Assembly (NCBI GenBank): GCA_963792815.1
Contig: CAWBXR010000016.1
Coordinates: 124,001-188,000 of the forward strand
DNA: 64,000 bases
DNA from: JARRPM01 sp963792815
GTDB lineage: Bacteria; Pseudomonadota; Gammaproteobacteria; Pseudomonadales; Halieaceae
Direction of reading: 5' to 3'
Shown here: positions 52,832 to 62,275 of the stretch, one piece after another
Layout of the letters: every line of letters starts with the position of its first letter
Position numbering within the stretch: the first letter of the stretch is position 1
The notes under the pieces: generated by a model
Seen by the model: only the letters and a program-made list of their open reading frames with translations
Database searches by the model: none
What the model was told of the DNA's origin: nothing
Made by a program: the position numbers and the translations under genes

Positions 52832-52859
52832 TTTGTATTGTGCAAAATCACCATATAAA
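52832..52859 (+). promoter_or_regulatory. Possible promoter towards crc in the pyrE/crc intergenic region
   Basis: TTTGTA (52832-52837), 16-bp spacer, TATAAA (52854-52859). It is about 200 bp upstream of the crc start. The rest of the spacer (52806-53058) shows no gene and no clear terminator. The assignment to crc and not to another transcript is uncertain. Confidence 0.35.
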
Positions 52860-53058
52860 ATGCCTGCACACTTGGAAATGGCCGCCCGATAACCGGCTCT
52901 GCCAGAAATGGCCGATCGGGAAGCAGATACCACCAGCGTTAGCGGCGTTGCCTGCGGTTTTCATATTGAATTTTGTACCCGAGCCCCTGCCTGGCAGGTA
53001 AAACCTCTGTCGGCGCGGGAAGCGCCATGATACACGCTCTCATTGCTAGGAGCCACGA

Positions 53059-53823
53059 ATGAGAATCATCAGTTTCAGTGCTGACGGGATTATAAGCGCT
53101 GCAGAAAAAGGATTTTACGACTGGCTGAGTGAGCAGGATGCTGACTTTATCTGTATCCAGGACCTGCGCTGCTCCGAGTACGACCTGCAGGACAACAAGT
53201 ATTTTCCGTCGGACTACAACGCCTACTTCCTCGATGATATCGACGGCAAGGCCAACGGCGTGGCGATTTACTGCCGCAAATTGCCAAAGGCCATCATGAC
53301 CGGACTGGGCTTCGCCGATTTCGACATGGAAGGGCGTTACATCCAGGCGGATTACGAAAACCTGAGCGTCGGCTGCCTGTTGGCTCCCCACGCCGAGCCC
53401 GGTAATTCCGACCAACTGTCACGCAAATTGGCCTTCTACGAACAACTGGGCGGCCACCTGCAGAAGGTGCGGAACAAGCGCAGGGAGTTCATCATCTGCG
53501 GTAACTGGCACCTGGCCCACACCGCCGCCGACGTGCAGGATACGGACCGCAACAGTAACGCCCCGGGTTTCCTGACCTCGGAGCGGCAGTGGATGAATGA
53601 GCTGCTCGAATCAGGCTATGTGGACGCCTTCCGGGAAGTCAACTCTGACCAGGATGAGTTCACCTGGTGGCCCGAGGGCGATCGCGACAACAATGGCTGG
53701 CGCTCGGATTTCCATATCATCTCCAAGGGCCTGCAATACACCGTCGACTATGGCGCCATCTACAAGAGCAAGGAGTTTTCCACCCACGCGCCGGTCATCA
53801 TGGACTACGACATCGAGCTGTAG
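53059..53823 (+). CDS. crc: Catabolite repression control protein Crc
   Basis: Product of 254 residues with an exonuclease III/endonuclease fold whose catalytic residues are replaced. The metal-binding Glu position is Asp (IQDLRCSEYD) and the GDxN motif reads GNWH; only the last His of THAPVIMDYD is retained. This pattern, FITSERxWM-like LTSERQWMNELLESGYVDAF and WWPEGDRDNNGWRSDF follow Pseudomonas Crc, which assists Hfq in translational repression of catabolic genes. The location between pyrE and rph is the conserved crc locus. GGAGC precedes the ATG. Confidence 0.88.
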   Translation: MRIISFSADGIISAAEKGFYDWLSEQDADFICIQDLRCSEYDLQDNKYFPSDYNAYFLDDIDGKANGVAIYCRKLPKAIMTGLGFADFDMEGRYIQADYENLSVGCLLAPHAEPGNSDQLSRKLAFYEQLGGHLQKVRNKRREFIICGNWHLAHTAADVQDTDRNSNAPGFLTSERQWMNELLESGYVDAFREVNSDQDEFTWWPEGDRDNNGWRSDFHIISKGLQYTVDYGAIYKSKEFSTHAPVIMDYDIEL

Positions 53824-53839
53824 CCCGGCCAGCGCCAGC

Positions 53840-54559
53840 TCAGCCGGCCAAGGCGGCCTTCTGGCTGGCAATTAACTCCCCTATCCCCCCCGCGGCCAGG
53901 TCCAGCATGGCGTCGAGCTGGTCCCGGGCAAAAGGCGCCCCCTCCGCCGTACCCTGCACCTCGATAAACCCCCCAGACTCCCCCATGACCACGTTCATAT
54001 CGGTATCTGCGGCGGAATCCTCCGGGTAGTCCAGGTCCAGCACCGGAACACCCTGGAAGACGCCCACGGACACCGAGGCCACCATCTGCAGCAACGGGTC
54101 CTGGGTCAGCAGCTTCTTCCGCTGCAGGTAGTTGATCCCGTCGACGAGCGCGACACAGGCCCCGGTTATGGCGGCGGTTCGTGTCCCGCCATCCGCCTGG
54201 ATAACATCGCAGTCTATGTTGATGGTGTACTCACCCAGCCGGGAGAGATCGACCGCCGCCCGCAGGGAGCGGCCGATCAGGCGCTGGATCTCCACCGTCC
54301 GCCCACCCTGTTTACCCTGGCTTGCCTCCCGCGCCATGCGGGTGCCGGTGGAGCGGGGCAGCATGCCGTACTCGGCCGTCACCCAGCCGCGGCCCTTGCC
54401 GCGCATGAACCGCGGCACCCCCTGCTCCACCGACGCGGTGCAGATCACCCTGGTATCGCCGAATTCCACCAGTACCGAACCCTCGGCGTGGCGGGTAAAG
54501 TTCCGGGTGATATTGATATCTCTCAATTGGGATGGCGCGCGGCCACTGGGTCTTTGCAT
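53840..54559 (-). CDS. rph: Ribonuclease PH
   Basis: Phosphorolytic 3'-5' exonuclease that trims tRNA precursors, 239 residues. MQRPSGRAPSQLRDINITRN, GSVLVEFGDTRVICTASVE, RGKGRGWVTAEYGMLPRST, VDLSRLGEYTINIDCDVIQA and DGGTRTAAITGACVAL are canonical. It is divergent from yicC and convergent with crc, as in pseudomonads. Confidence 0.97.
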   Translation of the reverse strand: MQRPSGRAPSQLRDINITRNFTRHAEGSVLVEFGDTRVICTASVEQGVPRFMRGKGRGWVTAEYGMLPRSTGTRMAREASQGKQGGRTVEIQRLIGRSLRAAVDLSRLGEYTINIDCDVIQADGGTRTAAITGACVALVDGINYLQRKKLLTQDPLLQMVASVSVGVFQGVPVLDLDYPEDSAADTDMNVVMGESGGFIEVQGTAEGAPFARDQLDAMLDLAAGGIGELIASQKAALAG

Positions 54560-54719
54560 AAAATGGCTCCGGTTGGTTCGGCCCAGTATACGCGAGCTCG
54601 CTACGGGGAGGGCGGCAAAAGCGTAAATTGGCGCGGGCTGCGCCGGCCTGTAAGCCCGGATAACAAGCTGCTACACTCGTCGCCCTCACCCTGTCGCCCT
54701 GAGGCTCGCAACAATAAAC

Positions 54720-55586
54720 ATGATTCACAGCATGACCGCTTTTGCCCGCGAGAGTGCGGCTACCGACCAGGGCGACCTGACCGTTGAGTTGCGATCGGTC
54801 AACCACCGCTACCTGGATTGCACTTTCAAGTTACCCGACGCCCTGCGTCCGCTGGAACAGCGTCTGCGGGAACTGGCGGGCAAGGCCATGGCCAGGGGCA
54901 AACTGGACTGCCTGATCCGCCTGCAAGTGCACCCCACTCTCGGCGGGGAGCTGCAGGTCAACCCGGAACAGCTCGACAAACTGCTGGCCGCGGCGAAACT
55001 GATCAGCGAAAAGCTGCCGGGGGTGCGACAGCCCAGTGCACTGGACATCCTCCAGTTCCCCGGTATCTGCGGGTCCGAGGACCACTCGGAAGAAGACCTG
55101 CAGGCCTCAGCCGAAACCCTTTTTCGCAGGGCCATCGAGAACCTGGTGGACAACCGGCGCCGGGAGGGCGAAAAACTGGCCGCCCTGGTGCTCGACCGGC
55201 TGCAACAGGTGGAGTCTGCGGTCAGCGCGACACGCCAGGTCCTGCCGGTGCTTATGCAACAGCAGCGTGACCGCATCCTTACCCGCATCGGCGAGCTCGA
55301 TATAGAAGTCGACCAGGGCCGACTGGAACAGGAACTGGTGCACCTGGCGCAGAAGGCGGACGTGGACGAGGAGCTGGACCGTCTCGAGGCCCATATCGGC
55401 GAGGTTCGGCACATCCTGGAAAAGGGCGGTCCCTGCGGGCGTCGTCTGGACTTCCTGATGCAGGAACTCAACCGGGAGGCAAACACCCTGTCGTCGAAAT
55501 CGACCGCCACCAGCACTACCCAGAGCGCCGTGGAGCTCAAGGTGTTGATAGAGCAGATGCGCGAACAGATCCAGAATATCGAATAG
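54720..55586 (+). CDS. yicC: YicC family endoribonuclease
   Basis: Product of 288 residues with MIHSMTAFARESA at the start, VELRSVNHRYLDCTFKLP, and the C-terminal DUF1732 domain KGGPCGRRLDFLMQELNREA ending ELKVLIEQMREQIQNIE. E. coli YicC is a hexameric endoribonuclease that affects small-RNA stability. It precedes gmk, the usual order. Confidence 0.95.
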   Translation: MIHSMTAFARESAATDQGDLTVELRSVNHRYLDCTFKLPDALRPLEQRLRELAGKAMARGKLDCLIRLQVHPTLGGELQVNPEQLDKLLAAAKLISEKLPGVRQPSALDILQFPGICGSEDHSEEDLQASAETLFRRAIENLVDNRRREGEKLAALVLDRLQQVESAVSATRQVLPVLMQQQRDRILTRIGELDIEVDQGRLEQELVHLAQKADVDEELDRLEAHIGEVRHILEKGGPCGRRLDFLMQELNREANTLSSKSTATSTTQSAVELKVLIEQMREQIQNIE

Positions 55587-55607
55587 CAGGCCCCGAACAG
55601 GACCCAG

Positions 55608-56225
55608 ATGAGCAGCACAGGCACTTTATTTACCGTATCGGCACCCTCGGGCGCAGGCAAAACCAGCCTGGTCAACGCATTGATCGAGGGCGACCAGGCC
55701 CTGCGGGTTTCGGTCTCCCACACTACCCGCACCATGCGGCCCGGCGAACAGGACGGGGTCAACTATCATTTCGTTGACGAGGCGACCTTCCGGGGCATGT
55801 TGCAAGGAGCCGAATTTCTCGAACACGCCCAGGTGTTCGGCAACCTGTACGGCACCTCCCAGCAATGGGTTGAGCAACAACTCAGAGAGGGAACCGATGT
55901 CATTCTCGAAATAGACTGGCAGGGAGCACAACAGGTAAAGCGGCTGATGCCCCAGACCCGGGCCATATTCATCCTGCCTCCCTCCAGGGCCACGCTGCAA
56001 CAGCGCCTGACTGCCCGGGGCCAGGACGACAGCGCCATCATCGCCGCGCGGATGGCCGAGGCCACCGAGGAGATGTCCCACTACGTCGAGGGCGACTACC
56101 TGGTGGTAAACCAGGACTTCGACCTGGCCCTGGCCCAATTGCAGGCTATCGTCAGTTGCCAGCGCCTGCGCACATCACGGCAGCAGGTGGAGCTTGCGCA
56201 ATTGCTGCGGGACCTCCTGAGCTGA
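55608..56225 (+). CDS. gmk: Guanylate kinase
   Basis: Phosphorylates GMP to GDP, 205 residues. VSAPSGAGKTSLVNALI is the P-loop, SHTTRTMRPGEQDGVNYHFV the GMP-binding region, and EIDWQGAQQVKRLMPQTRAI and RGQDDSAIIAARMAEA the lid and R/E motifs. Linked with rpoZ-spoT, so guanine nucleotide supply and (p)ppGpp turnover are encoded together. Confidence 0.97.
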   Translation: MSSTGTLFTVSAPSGAGKTSLVNALIEGDQALRVSVSHTTRTMRPGEQDGVNYHFVDEATFRGMLQGAEFLEHAQVFGNLYGTSQQWVEQQLREGTDVILEIDWQGAQQVKRLMPQTRAIFILPPSRATLQQRLTARGQDDSAIIAARMAEATEEMSHYVEGDYLVVNQDFDLALAQLQAIVSCQRLRTSRQQVELAQLLRDLLS

Positions 56226-56279
56226 AGGGCCCGCCGCGGTGGGCATTTTCACGCTGGACGCACCCCCGGGGTCTGGGAG

Positions 56280-56285
56280 TATAAT
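56280..56285 (+). promoter_or_regulatory. Possible -10 element upstream of rpoZ
   Basis: A perfect TATAAT lies 84 bp upstream of the rpoZ ATG in the 143-bp gmk-rpoZ spacer. The sequence 17 bp upstream (GACGCA) is a poor -35 match, so confidence is limited. Confidence 0.4.
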
Positions 56286-56368
56286 TGCCGGTTCCGCCGG
56301 TAACGCCGTACTGTTCAATACCACCCCCACAGGCGGCCGGCACACTCAACGATGGGAAGTAGCAAGCA

Positions 56369-56629
56369 ATGGCACGTGTAACTGTTGAAGATTGTCTCGA
56401 ACATGTGGCGAATCGTTTTGAACTGGTCATGGTGGCCAGCAAACGGGCCCGGCAAATGGCCACCGGCGGCAAGGACCCGATGGTCCAGGAAGAGTCGGAC
56501 AAGCCCACGGTAATCGCCCTGCGCGAAATCGCCGAAGGCCATATCACCCCCGACATTCTCGTGCGCGAGGATGAGCTCGACGCCGAACAGGAACTGGCGG
56601 ATGTCATGGAGGCCAGCGAGGCCCTGTAA
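56369..56629 (+). CDS. rpoZ: RNA polymerase omega subunit
   Basis: Product of 86 residues: MARVTVEDCLEHVANRFELV, then ASKRARQMATGG, NKP-type motif as DKPTVIALREIAEG. Chaperones the beta' subunit and forms part of the (p)ppGpp site on RNA polymerase. It precedes spoT by 33 bp. Confidence 0.97.
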   Translation: MARVTVEDCLEHVANRFELVMVASKRARQMATGGKDPMVQEESDKPTVIALREIAEGHITPDILVREDELDAEQELADVMEASEAL

Positions 56630-56662
56630 TTCCCGCGGGGCATCCAGGACCACTGATCAGCA

Positions 56663-58777
56663 ATGCAGACCATTGATGCCCTCGACTCCACCCTCCGCAG
56701 CTACCTCAATCCAGAGCAGACCAACCACGTAAGACGCGCCTATTACTTCGCCGAACAGGCCCACTTCGGCCAGGTTCGCCGCAGCGGCGAGGACTACGTC
56801 ACCCATCCGCTGGCTGTTGCCGGCATCCTTGCCGACATGCACATGGACCACCAGAGCCTGATGGCTGCCATGCTGCACGATGTGATCGAGGATACAGGCA
56901 TCCCCAAGACCGCCATCGGCAGCCAGTTCGGGCCGACCGTGGCGGAGCTGGTCGATGGCGTCAGTAAATTGACCCAGATGGAATTCGAAACCCTGGAGGA
57001 GAAACAGGCGGAGAACTTCCAGAAAATGGCGCTGGCGATGGCCCGGGACATCAGGGTGATCCTGGTGAAACTGGCGGACCGTCTGCACAATATGCGCACC
57101 CTCGGGGTGCTGCAGACCAGCAAGGCCCGCCGCATCGCCCGGGAAACCCTGGATATCTATGCCCCAATCGCCATGCGCCTCGGCATGAACACCGTGCGTA
57201 TGGAATTCGAGGACCTGGGCTTCAACGCGCTCTACCCGATGCGCGCCAGGCGCATCGACGCGGCCCTGCGCAATGCGCGGGGTCACCGCAAGGAGCTGGT
57301 GGACAAGATCCGCCACCAGATTGAGAGCACGCTGGCCCAGGAAGGACACGAGGTGGAGGTGCTGGGGCGGGAGAAGCACCTTTACAGTATCTACAAGAAA
57401 ATGAAGTCCAAGCGGAAGTCGTTTTCCGAGATCATGGACATCTACGCCTTCCGCATCATCGTCGACTCGGTGGATACCTGTTACCGGGTACTGGGCTGCA
57501 TCCACAGTCTGTACAAGCCGGTGCCGGGCGAGTTCAAGGACTACATCGCGATTCCCAAGGCCAATGGCTACCAGTCCCTGCACACCGTCCTGATGGGCAT
57601 GCACGGCGTACCTATCGAAATCCAGATCCGCACCCGGGAAATGGAAGCCATGGCCAACAACGGCATCGCCGCCCACTGGCTCTACAAAACCGACGGCCAG
57701 ACCACCAACGGCAGCCACACCCGCGCCAGGGAGTGGGTGCAGGGCCTGCTGGAGATGCAACAGCGGGCGGGAAACTCACTGGAGTTTATCGAGAACGTCA
57801 AGATCGACCTGTTCCCCGACGAAATCTACGTGTTTACCCCCAAGGGCCGCATTCTCGAGCTGCCCCGCGGCGCGACCGCCGTCGATTTTGCCTACGCGGT
57901 ACACACTGACGTGGGCAACAGCTGTGTCGCCTGCCGGATCAACCGGCGGCTGGCCCCACTGTCGGAGCCCCTGCAAAGCGGCGAGACCGTGGAGATCCTG
58001 ACCGCCCCCGGGGCCAGTCCCAACCCGTCCTGGTTCAATTACGCGGTGTCCGCCAAGGCGCGCACCAACATCCGGCACTTTCTCAAGAACCAGACCCGGG
58101 AAGATTCCGTCGCCCTCGGCCGGCGCCTGCTCGATCGCGCCCTGGCCGCATTCGAAAAGAGCCTGGACCAGATACCCGGGGAGCAGCTGGCTGAGTACCT
58201 CCAGCGCCACCACTACGAACAGCTGGATGACCTGCTGGAGCAAATCGCCAGGGGCAACCGCCTGCCGGCCATTACCGCACAACAGTTGCTGGGCGGGCAC
58301 GGCACCGATCCCACGCTGGCGGAGGGCGAGATTTCCCCTGTTGCGATACGCGGCACAGAGGGCTTCATGGTCAGTTACGCCCGCTGCTGCCACCCCATAC
58401 CGGGCGACCCGATCGAGGGCTACCTCAGCTCGGAAAAGGGCGTGGTAGTGCACCGGGAGCGCTGCAAGAACCTGGGGGACATGCGGGAAAAGAGCGAGCG
58501 CCTGGTCGCCCTGCGCTGGGACGAGGTGGTTGAAGGCGAGTACTCGGTGGAATTGCGGATCGAGGTTGAAAATCGCCGCGGCATGATCGCCGTCATAGCC
58601 ACCCGCATCAACAGCATGGGGGTCAACATCGAGAAAATCTCCACCGACGACAAGGACTACCAGTTCACCTACGTCGACCTCGAAATGCTGGTTCGCAACC
58701 GGGTGCACCTCGCCCATATCATGAAGCGCCTGCGCTCCATCAGTTCAGTGCGCAAGGTCACCCGGATCAAGAATTGA
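56663..58777 (+). CDS. spoT: Bifunctional (p)ppGpp synthetase/hydrolase SpoT
   Basis: Product of 704 residues (E. coli SpoT 702). The HD hydrolase domain has THPLAVAGILADMH and MLHDVIEDTGIP with the HD pair intact. The synthetase domain has YSIYKKMKSKRKSFSEIMDI, AFRIIVDSVDTCYRVLG and ANGYQSLHTVLMG. A TGS domain (VFTPKGRILELPRGATAVDF) and a C-terminal ACT domain (EVENRRGMIAVIATRINSMG) follow, with a conserved-Cys segment ARCCHPIPGDPI between them. Hydrolase activity should be present. rpoZ-spoT linkage is standard. Confidence 0.97.
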   Translation: MQTIDALDSTLRSYLNPEQTNHVRRAYYFAEQAHFGQVRRSGEDYVTHPLAVAGILADMHMDHQSLMAAMLHDVIEDTGIPKTAIGSQFGPTVAELVDGVSKLTQMEFETLEEKQAENFQKMALAMARDIRVILVKLADRLHNMRTLGVLQTSKARRIARETLDIYAPIAMRLGMNTVRMEFEDLGFNALYPMRARRIDAALRNARGHRKELVDKIRHQIESTLAQEGHEVEVLGREKHLYSIYKKMKSKRKSFSEIMDIYAFRIIVDSVDTCYRVLGCIHSLYKPVPGEFKDYIAIPKANGYQSLHTVLMGMHGVPIEIQIRTREMEAMANNGIAAHWLYKTDGQTTNGSHTRAREWVQGLLEMQQRAGNSLEFIENVKIDLFPDEIYVFTPKGRILELPRGATAVDFAYAVHTDVGNSCVACRINRRLAPLSEPLQSGETVEILTAPGASPNPSWFNYAVSAKARTNIRHFLKNQTREDSVALGRRLLDRALAAFEKSLDQIPGEQLAEYLQRHHYEQLDDLLEQIARGNRLPAITAQQLLGGHGTDPTLAEGEISPVAIRGTEGFMVSYARCCHPIPGDPIEGYLSSEKGVVVHRERCKNLGDMREKSERLVALRWDEVVEGEYSVELRIEVENRRGMIAVIATRINSMGVNIEKISTDDKDYQFTYVDLEMLVRNRVHLAHIMKRLRSISSVRKVTRIKN

Positions 58778-58814
58778 CACACAGGCCCCAACCACTACCC
58801 GCAGGAGTACAACT

Positions 58815-59198
58815 GTGAGCAACCGCGCCGTCATTTCCACCCCCGATGCGCCTGAGGCGATAGGACCCTATTCCCAGGCAATCAAGGTCGGCAATACCGT
58901 CTGGCTGTCGGGGCAGATCCCCCTTGTTCCCGGCTCCATGGAACTGGTCAGCGGAGATATCAGCGCCCAGGCCCGACAGGTTTTCAGTAATCTGGCCGCG
59001 GTGGCAGAGGCCGCGGGCGGCAGCCTGAACCACGCGGTAAAGATCAATATCTCCCTCACCAATCTCGACCATTTCGGCGCGGTCAACGAGGTCATGGCGA
59101 GCTTCCTGCAGGAACCCTACCCGGCCCGGGCCTGTGTGCAGGTGGCCGCCCTGCCCAGGGGTGTGGACATTGAAGTGGAAGCAATTCTGGCGATCTAG
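58815..59198 (+). CDS. ridA: RidA family enamine/imine deaminase
   Basis: Product of 127 residues from a GTG start with AGGAG upstream. APEAIGPYSQAIKVGNTVWL, SGQIPLVPGS, QARQVFSNLAAVAEAAGG and ARACVQVAALPRGVDIEVEA (with the conserved Arg) are typical. RidA hydrolyses 2-aminoacrylate and related imines made by PLP enzymes such as the IlvA encoded in this window. Follows spoT as in pseudomonads. Confidence 0.96.
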   Translation: MSNRAVISTPDAPEAIGPYSQAIKVGNTVWLSGQIPLVPGSMELVSGDISAQARQVFSNLAAVAEAAGGSLNHAVKINISLTNLDHFGAVNEVMASFLQEPYPARACVQVAALPRGVDIEVEAILAI

Positions 59199-59204
59199 CC
59201 AGGC

Positions 59205-60071
59205 TCACGCCTCCCCGGCCAGGACAGCCCCGTAGCCGCTGCGGTAATCGCCATAAATGAGCTGGTAGCCACTGCCGTGAAGTAAGCGGTTACTACAGCG
59301 CTTGTGCCCGGCAGACATGCCTTCTGGCAGATTGCGGTCGTGCTTTCCAGGCCTCGCCTCCACCCCCATCTGCGCCGCCAGCCAGGCCTCCACTTCAAAC
59401 TGGGGCGCCGGCAGGTCATCCACCCCGTTGTAGACGGGCTCCAGTGCCTGCGCCGCCTCGACCCGTGCCAGCAGATGGCACAGGAACCCGGCACAGTCGT
59501 CCCGGTGAATCCGGTTGCTGAACCGCGGCGGCCGCTCCGGGCTCAACTCGCCGCGCCGTATCCTCTCCAGCAGGCGCCCGCCCGGGTAGCCGTAGATGCC
59601 CGCAAAGCGCACCACGGCGACCCTGTGAGCCGAGTCCAGCAGGGTCTGCTCCGACGCAATTATGGCCAATGCGCGCGGATCATCGACTGCCAGCGGGCTG
59701 GTTTCATCCACCCAACCGCCATCGCGCTCGGCGTACACCCGGGTACTGGACACGCTGAGGATCGCCCTGGGCCTGTGGCTGCCGAGCCCCGCCAGCAGGC
59801 TGTTCGCCGCCTGGCTGAAGCCCCGCTGGTAGCCCTCTACCGACCTGTCGCTGGGGTTGAAGGTGGCCACCACATAATCGGGTTTCAGTTGAGCCATAAA
59901 CCCGGTCCCCGCCGCCGAGGTGTAATCGCCCTGGACGCCGGCAAAACCCGCCGGCAGGCGGGAGGGATCCCGCCTCAAGCCCGCCACCTGCCAGCCCCTG
60001 GCCTGCATGATCAAGCCGCTGCGGCTGCCCAGATCGCCGCAGCCGACAAATAGAATGGAATTGCTCTTCAT
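59205..60071 (-). CDS. NAD-dependent epimerase/dehydratase family protein (YeeZ-like)
   Basis: Extended short-chain dehydrogenase/reductase-like protein of 288 residues. ILFVGCGDLGSRSGLIMQAR is the Rossmann glycine motif and ILSVSSTRVYAERDGGWVDE carries the SST...Y region. The expected YxxxK Lys is not clear: the segment reads RVYAERDG, so classic SDR catalysis is uncertain. VVRFAGIYGYPGG is also present. YeeZ-like proteins have no established substrate. Convergent with ridA, divergent from recG. Confidence 0.8.
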   Translation of the reverse strand: MKSNSILFVGCGDLGSRSGLIMQARGWQVAGLRRDPSRLPAGFAGVQGDYTSAAGTGFMAQLKPDYVVATFNPSDRSVEGYQRGFSQAANSLLAGLGSHRPRAILSVSSTRVYAERDGGWVDETSPLAVDDPRALAIIASEQTLLDSAHRVAVVRFAGIYGYPGGRLLERIRRGELSPERPPRFSNRIHRDDCAGFLCHLLARVEAAQALEPVYNGVDDLPAPQFEVEAWLAAQMGVEARPGKHDRNLPEGMSAGHKRCSNRLLHGSGYQLIYGDYRSGYGAVLAGEA

Positions 60072-60190
60072 TATGGTTTCCCCCGCTGGTTACACTATAC
60101 GCAGCGCAGCCCCAGAATTCTCACCATGATCCTGACATCTCTCCACAGCAACATACTGCACAACTCCAGCGGAGTCGCCGCGGGAACGAA

Positions 60191-62275
60191 TTGCCCGTGG
60201 CAAACGCAGCCGTGAGCGGTATTGCCGGCATCCCGGTGCGGGAGCTGCGGGGTGTGGGGCCGAGGCTCGCCGCAAAACTCGCGGATTACGGCGTGCACCA
60301 GGTGGAGGACCTGCTGTTTCACCTGCCCCTGCGCTACCAGGACCGGACCCGTGTCACGCCAATTGCCGCCGCCAGGGAGGGCGCCGACCTGGTGATTGAG
60401 GGGGAGGTGCGGGCCGCCGATATCGTGTTCGGCAGGCGCCGCAGTCTGGTCGCCCGCATCCAGGACGGCACCGGCACCCTGACCCTGCGCTTCTTCCACT
60501 TCTCCGCAGCCCAGAAAGACGGCCTGCGCCCCGGCACCAGGCTGCGCTGCTTCGGCCAGGTACGGCGCGGCAGCAGCGGGCTGGAAATGTTCCACCCGGA
60601 GTACCGCCCGCTGCAGGAGGGCGAACAGCCGGTAGAAGAGGCGCTCACGCCCATTTACCCCACCACCGCGGGTATCGGCCAGAACCAGTGGCGTTCACTC
60701 TGCGGCCAGGCCCTGGCCAGGCTTCGCCGCAACCCGCCCCAGGACCTGCTGCCGCCGGGACAGCACCCCTACGACCTTGCCCGCGCGCTGGAATACCTGC
60801 ATGCGCCACCACCGGACGCGCCCCAGGAGCAGCTGCGGGAAGGGGAACACGCGGCCCAGCAGCGCCTGGCGCTGGAAGAGCTGGTGGCCCATAACCTTTC
60901 CCTGCAGCGCCTGCGCCTGAGCCAACAGGCCGAGGGGGCGCCCACCCTGGCGCCCAGGCCGGAGGATCTCGCCCGGTTCCTGGCCGCCCTGCCCTTCGAA
61001 CCCACCGGGGCACAACAGCGGGTGCTGGCGGAGATCGCCGGGGACCTGGCCAGGCCCGTTCCCATGCTGCGCCTGGTACAGGGCGACGTGGGCTCCGGCA
61101 AGACACTGGTCGCCGCCGGCGCGGCCCTGCAGGCCATCGCCAATGGTTACCAGGTGGCCATCATGGCGCCCACCGAAATCCTGGCGGAACAACACTGGAA
61201 CAGTTTCAGCAACTGGTTCGCACCCCTGGCTATCCCCATGGAGTGGTTGAGCGGTCGCACCAAGGGCAAAAAAAGAGAGGCCGCGCTGACCCGCATCGCC
61301 TCCGGCGAGGCGGGGCTGGTGATAGGCACTCATGCCCTGTTCCAGCAGGATGTGGCATTCCATCGCCTCGGCCTGGTCATTGTCGACGAGCAACATCGCT
61401 TCGGTGTGCACCAGCGGCTCGCGCTGACTGCCAAGGGGGCGCCGGGCCAGGGCAGGCCGCACCAGCTGGTCATGACCGCCACGCCGATTCCGCGCACCCT
61501 GTCCATGGTGGCCTACGCGGACCTCGACTGCTCCGTCATCGACGAATTGCCGCCGGGGCGCCAGGCCGTCACCACCGTGTTGATCGATAACAACCGCCGG
61601 GACCAGGTGGTGGAGCGGGTGGCGGCCGCCTGCGGCCAGGGTCGGCAGGCATACTGGGTGTGCACCCTGATCGAGGAGAGCGATGCCCTGCAGGCCCAGG
61701 CCGCGGAGGCGACCGCCGCAGAACTGCAACAGGCCCTGCCCGGGCTCGCTATCGGCCTCATCCACGGGCGCATGAAACCCGCGGACAAGGAAGCCGTCAT
61801 GGCGGCATTCAAGGCCGGCGAGATCGCCCTGCTGGTGGCCACTACAGTCATTGAGGTGGGCGTGGATGTGCCCAACGCCAGCCTGATGATCATCGAGAAC
61901 CCGGAGCGCCTTGGCCTGGCCCAGCTGCACCAGTTGCGCGGCAGGGTCGGCCGGGGCCGGGAAGCAAGCCACTGTGTGCTGCTTTACCAATCACCCCTGT
62001 CAGCCTCCGGCAGGGAGCGCCTGGGCGCACTGCGGGACAGCTGCGACGGCTTTTATATCGCCGAAAGGGATCTGGAGTTACGCGGGCCCGGGGAGGTTCT
62101 GGGTACCCGCCAGACTGGACTGATGGAATTCCGTATCGCCCAGCTGCCGGGCCACAGTCACCTGCTGGATGAGGTACAGCGCATTGCCGACCTGGTTCGT
62201 CGCACCCATCCCGAACTGGGAGACGCCCTGGTGCAGCGCTGGACCGGATCGAAGCAGGCTTTCGGTAACGTCTAG
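60191..62275 (+). CDS. recG: ATP-dependent DNA helicase RecG
   Basis: Product of 694 residues that remodels stalled forks and branched DNA. The wedge domain has LLFHLPLRYQDRT and the helicase core RLVQGDVGSGKTLVAAGAAL (motif I), VIVDEQHRFGVHQR (II, DEQH), VMTATPIPRTLSM (III), LIHGRMKPADKEAVMAAF, ATTVIEVGVDVPNASLMIIE (V) and QLHQLRGRVGRGREASHCV (VI). The start is TTG at 60191; a GTG at 60197 is an equal candidate. The tail of recG shares the bases CTAG with the opposing gene's stop. Confidence 0.96.
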   Translation: MPVANAAVSGIAGIPVRELRGVGPRLAAKLADYGVHQVEDLLFHLPLRYQDRTRVTPIAAAREGADLVIEGEVRAADIVFGRRRSLVARIQDGTGTLTLRFFHFSAAQKDGLRPGTRLRCFGQVRRGSSGLEMFHPEYRPLQEGEQPVEEALTPIYPTTAGIGQNQWRSLCGQALARLRRNPPQDLLPPGQHPYDLARALEYLHAPPPDAPQEQLREGEHAAQQRLALEELVAHNLSLQRLRLSQQAEGAPTLAPRPEDLARFLAALPFEPTGAQQRVLAEIAGDLARPVPMLRLVQGDVGSGKTLVAAGAALQAIANGYQVAIMAPTEILAEQHWNSFSNWFAPLAIPMEWLSGRTKGKKREAALTRIASGEAGLVIGTHALFQQDVAFHRLGLVIVDEQHRFGVHQRLALTAKGAPGQGRPHQLVMTATPIPRTLSMVAYADLDCSVIDELPPGRQAVTTVLIDNNRRDQVVERVAAACGQGRQAYWVCTLIEESDALQAQAAEATAAELQQALPGLAIGLIHGRMKPADKEAVMAAFKAGEIALLVATTVIEVGVDVPNASLMIIENPERLGLAQLHQLRGRVGRGREASHCVLLYQSPLSASGRERLGALRDSCDGFYIAERDLELRGPGEVLGTRQTGLMEFRIAQLPGHSHLLDEVQRIADLVRRTHPELGDALVQRWTGSKQAFGNV

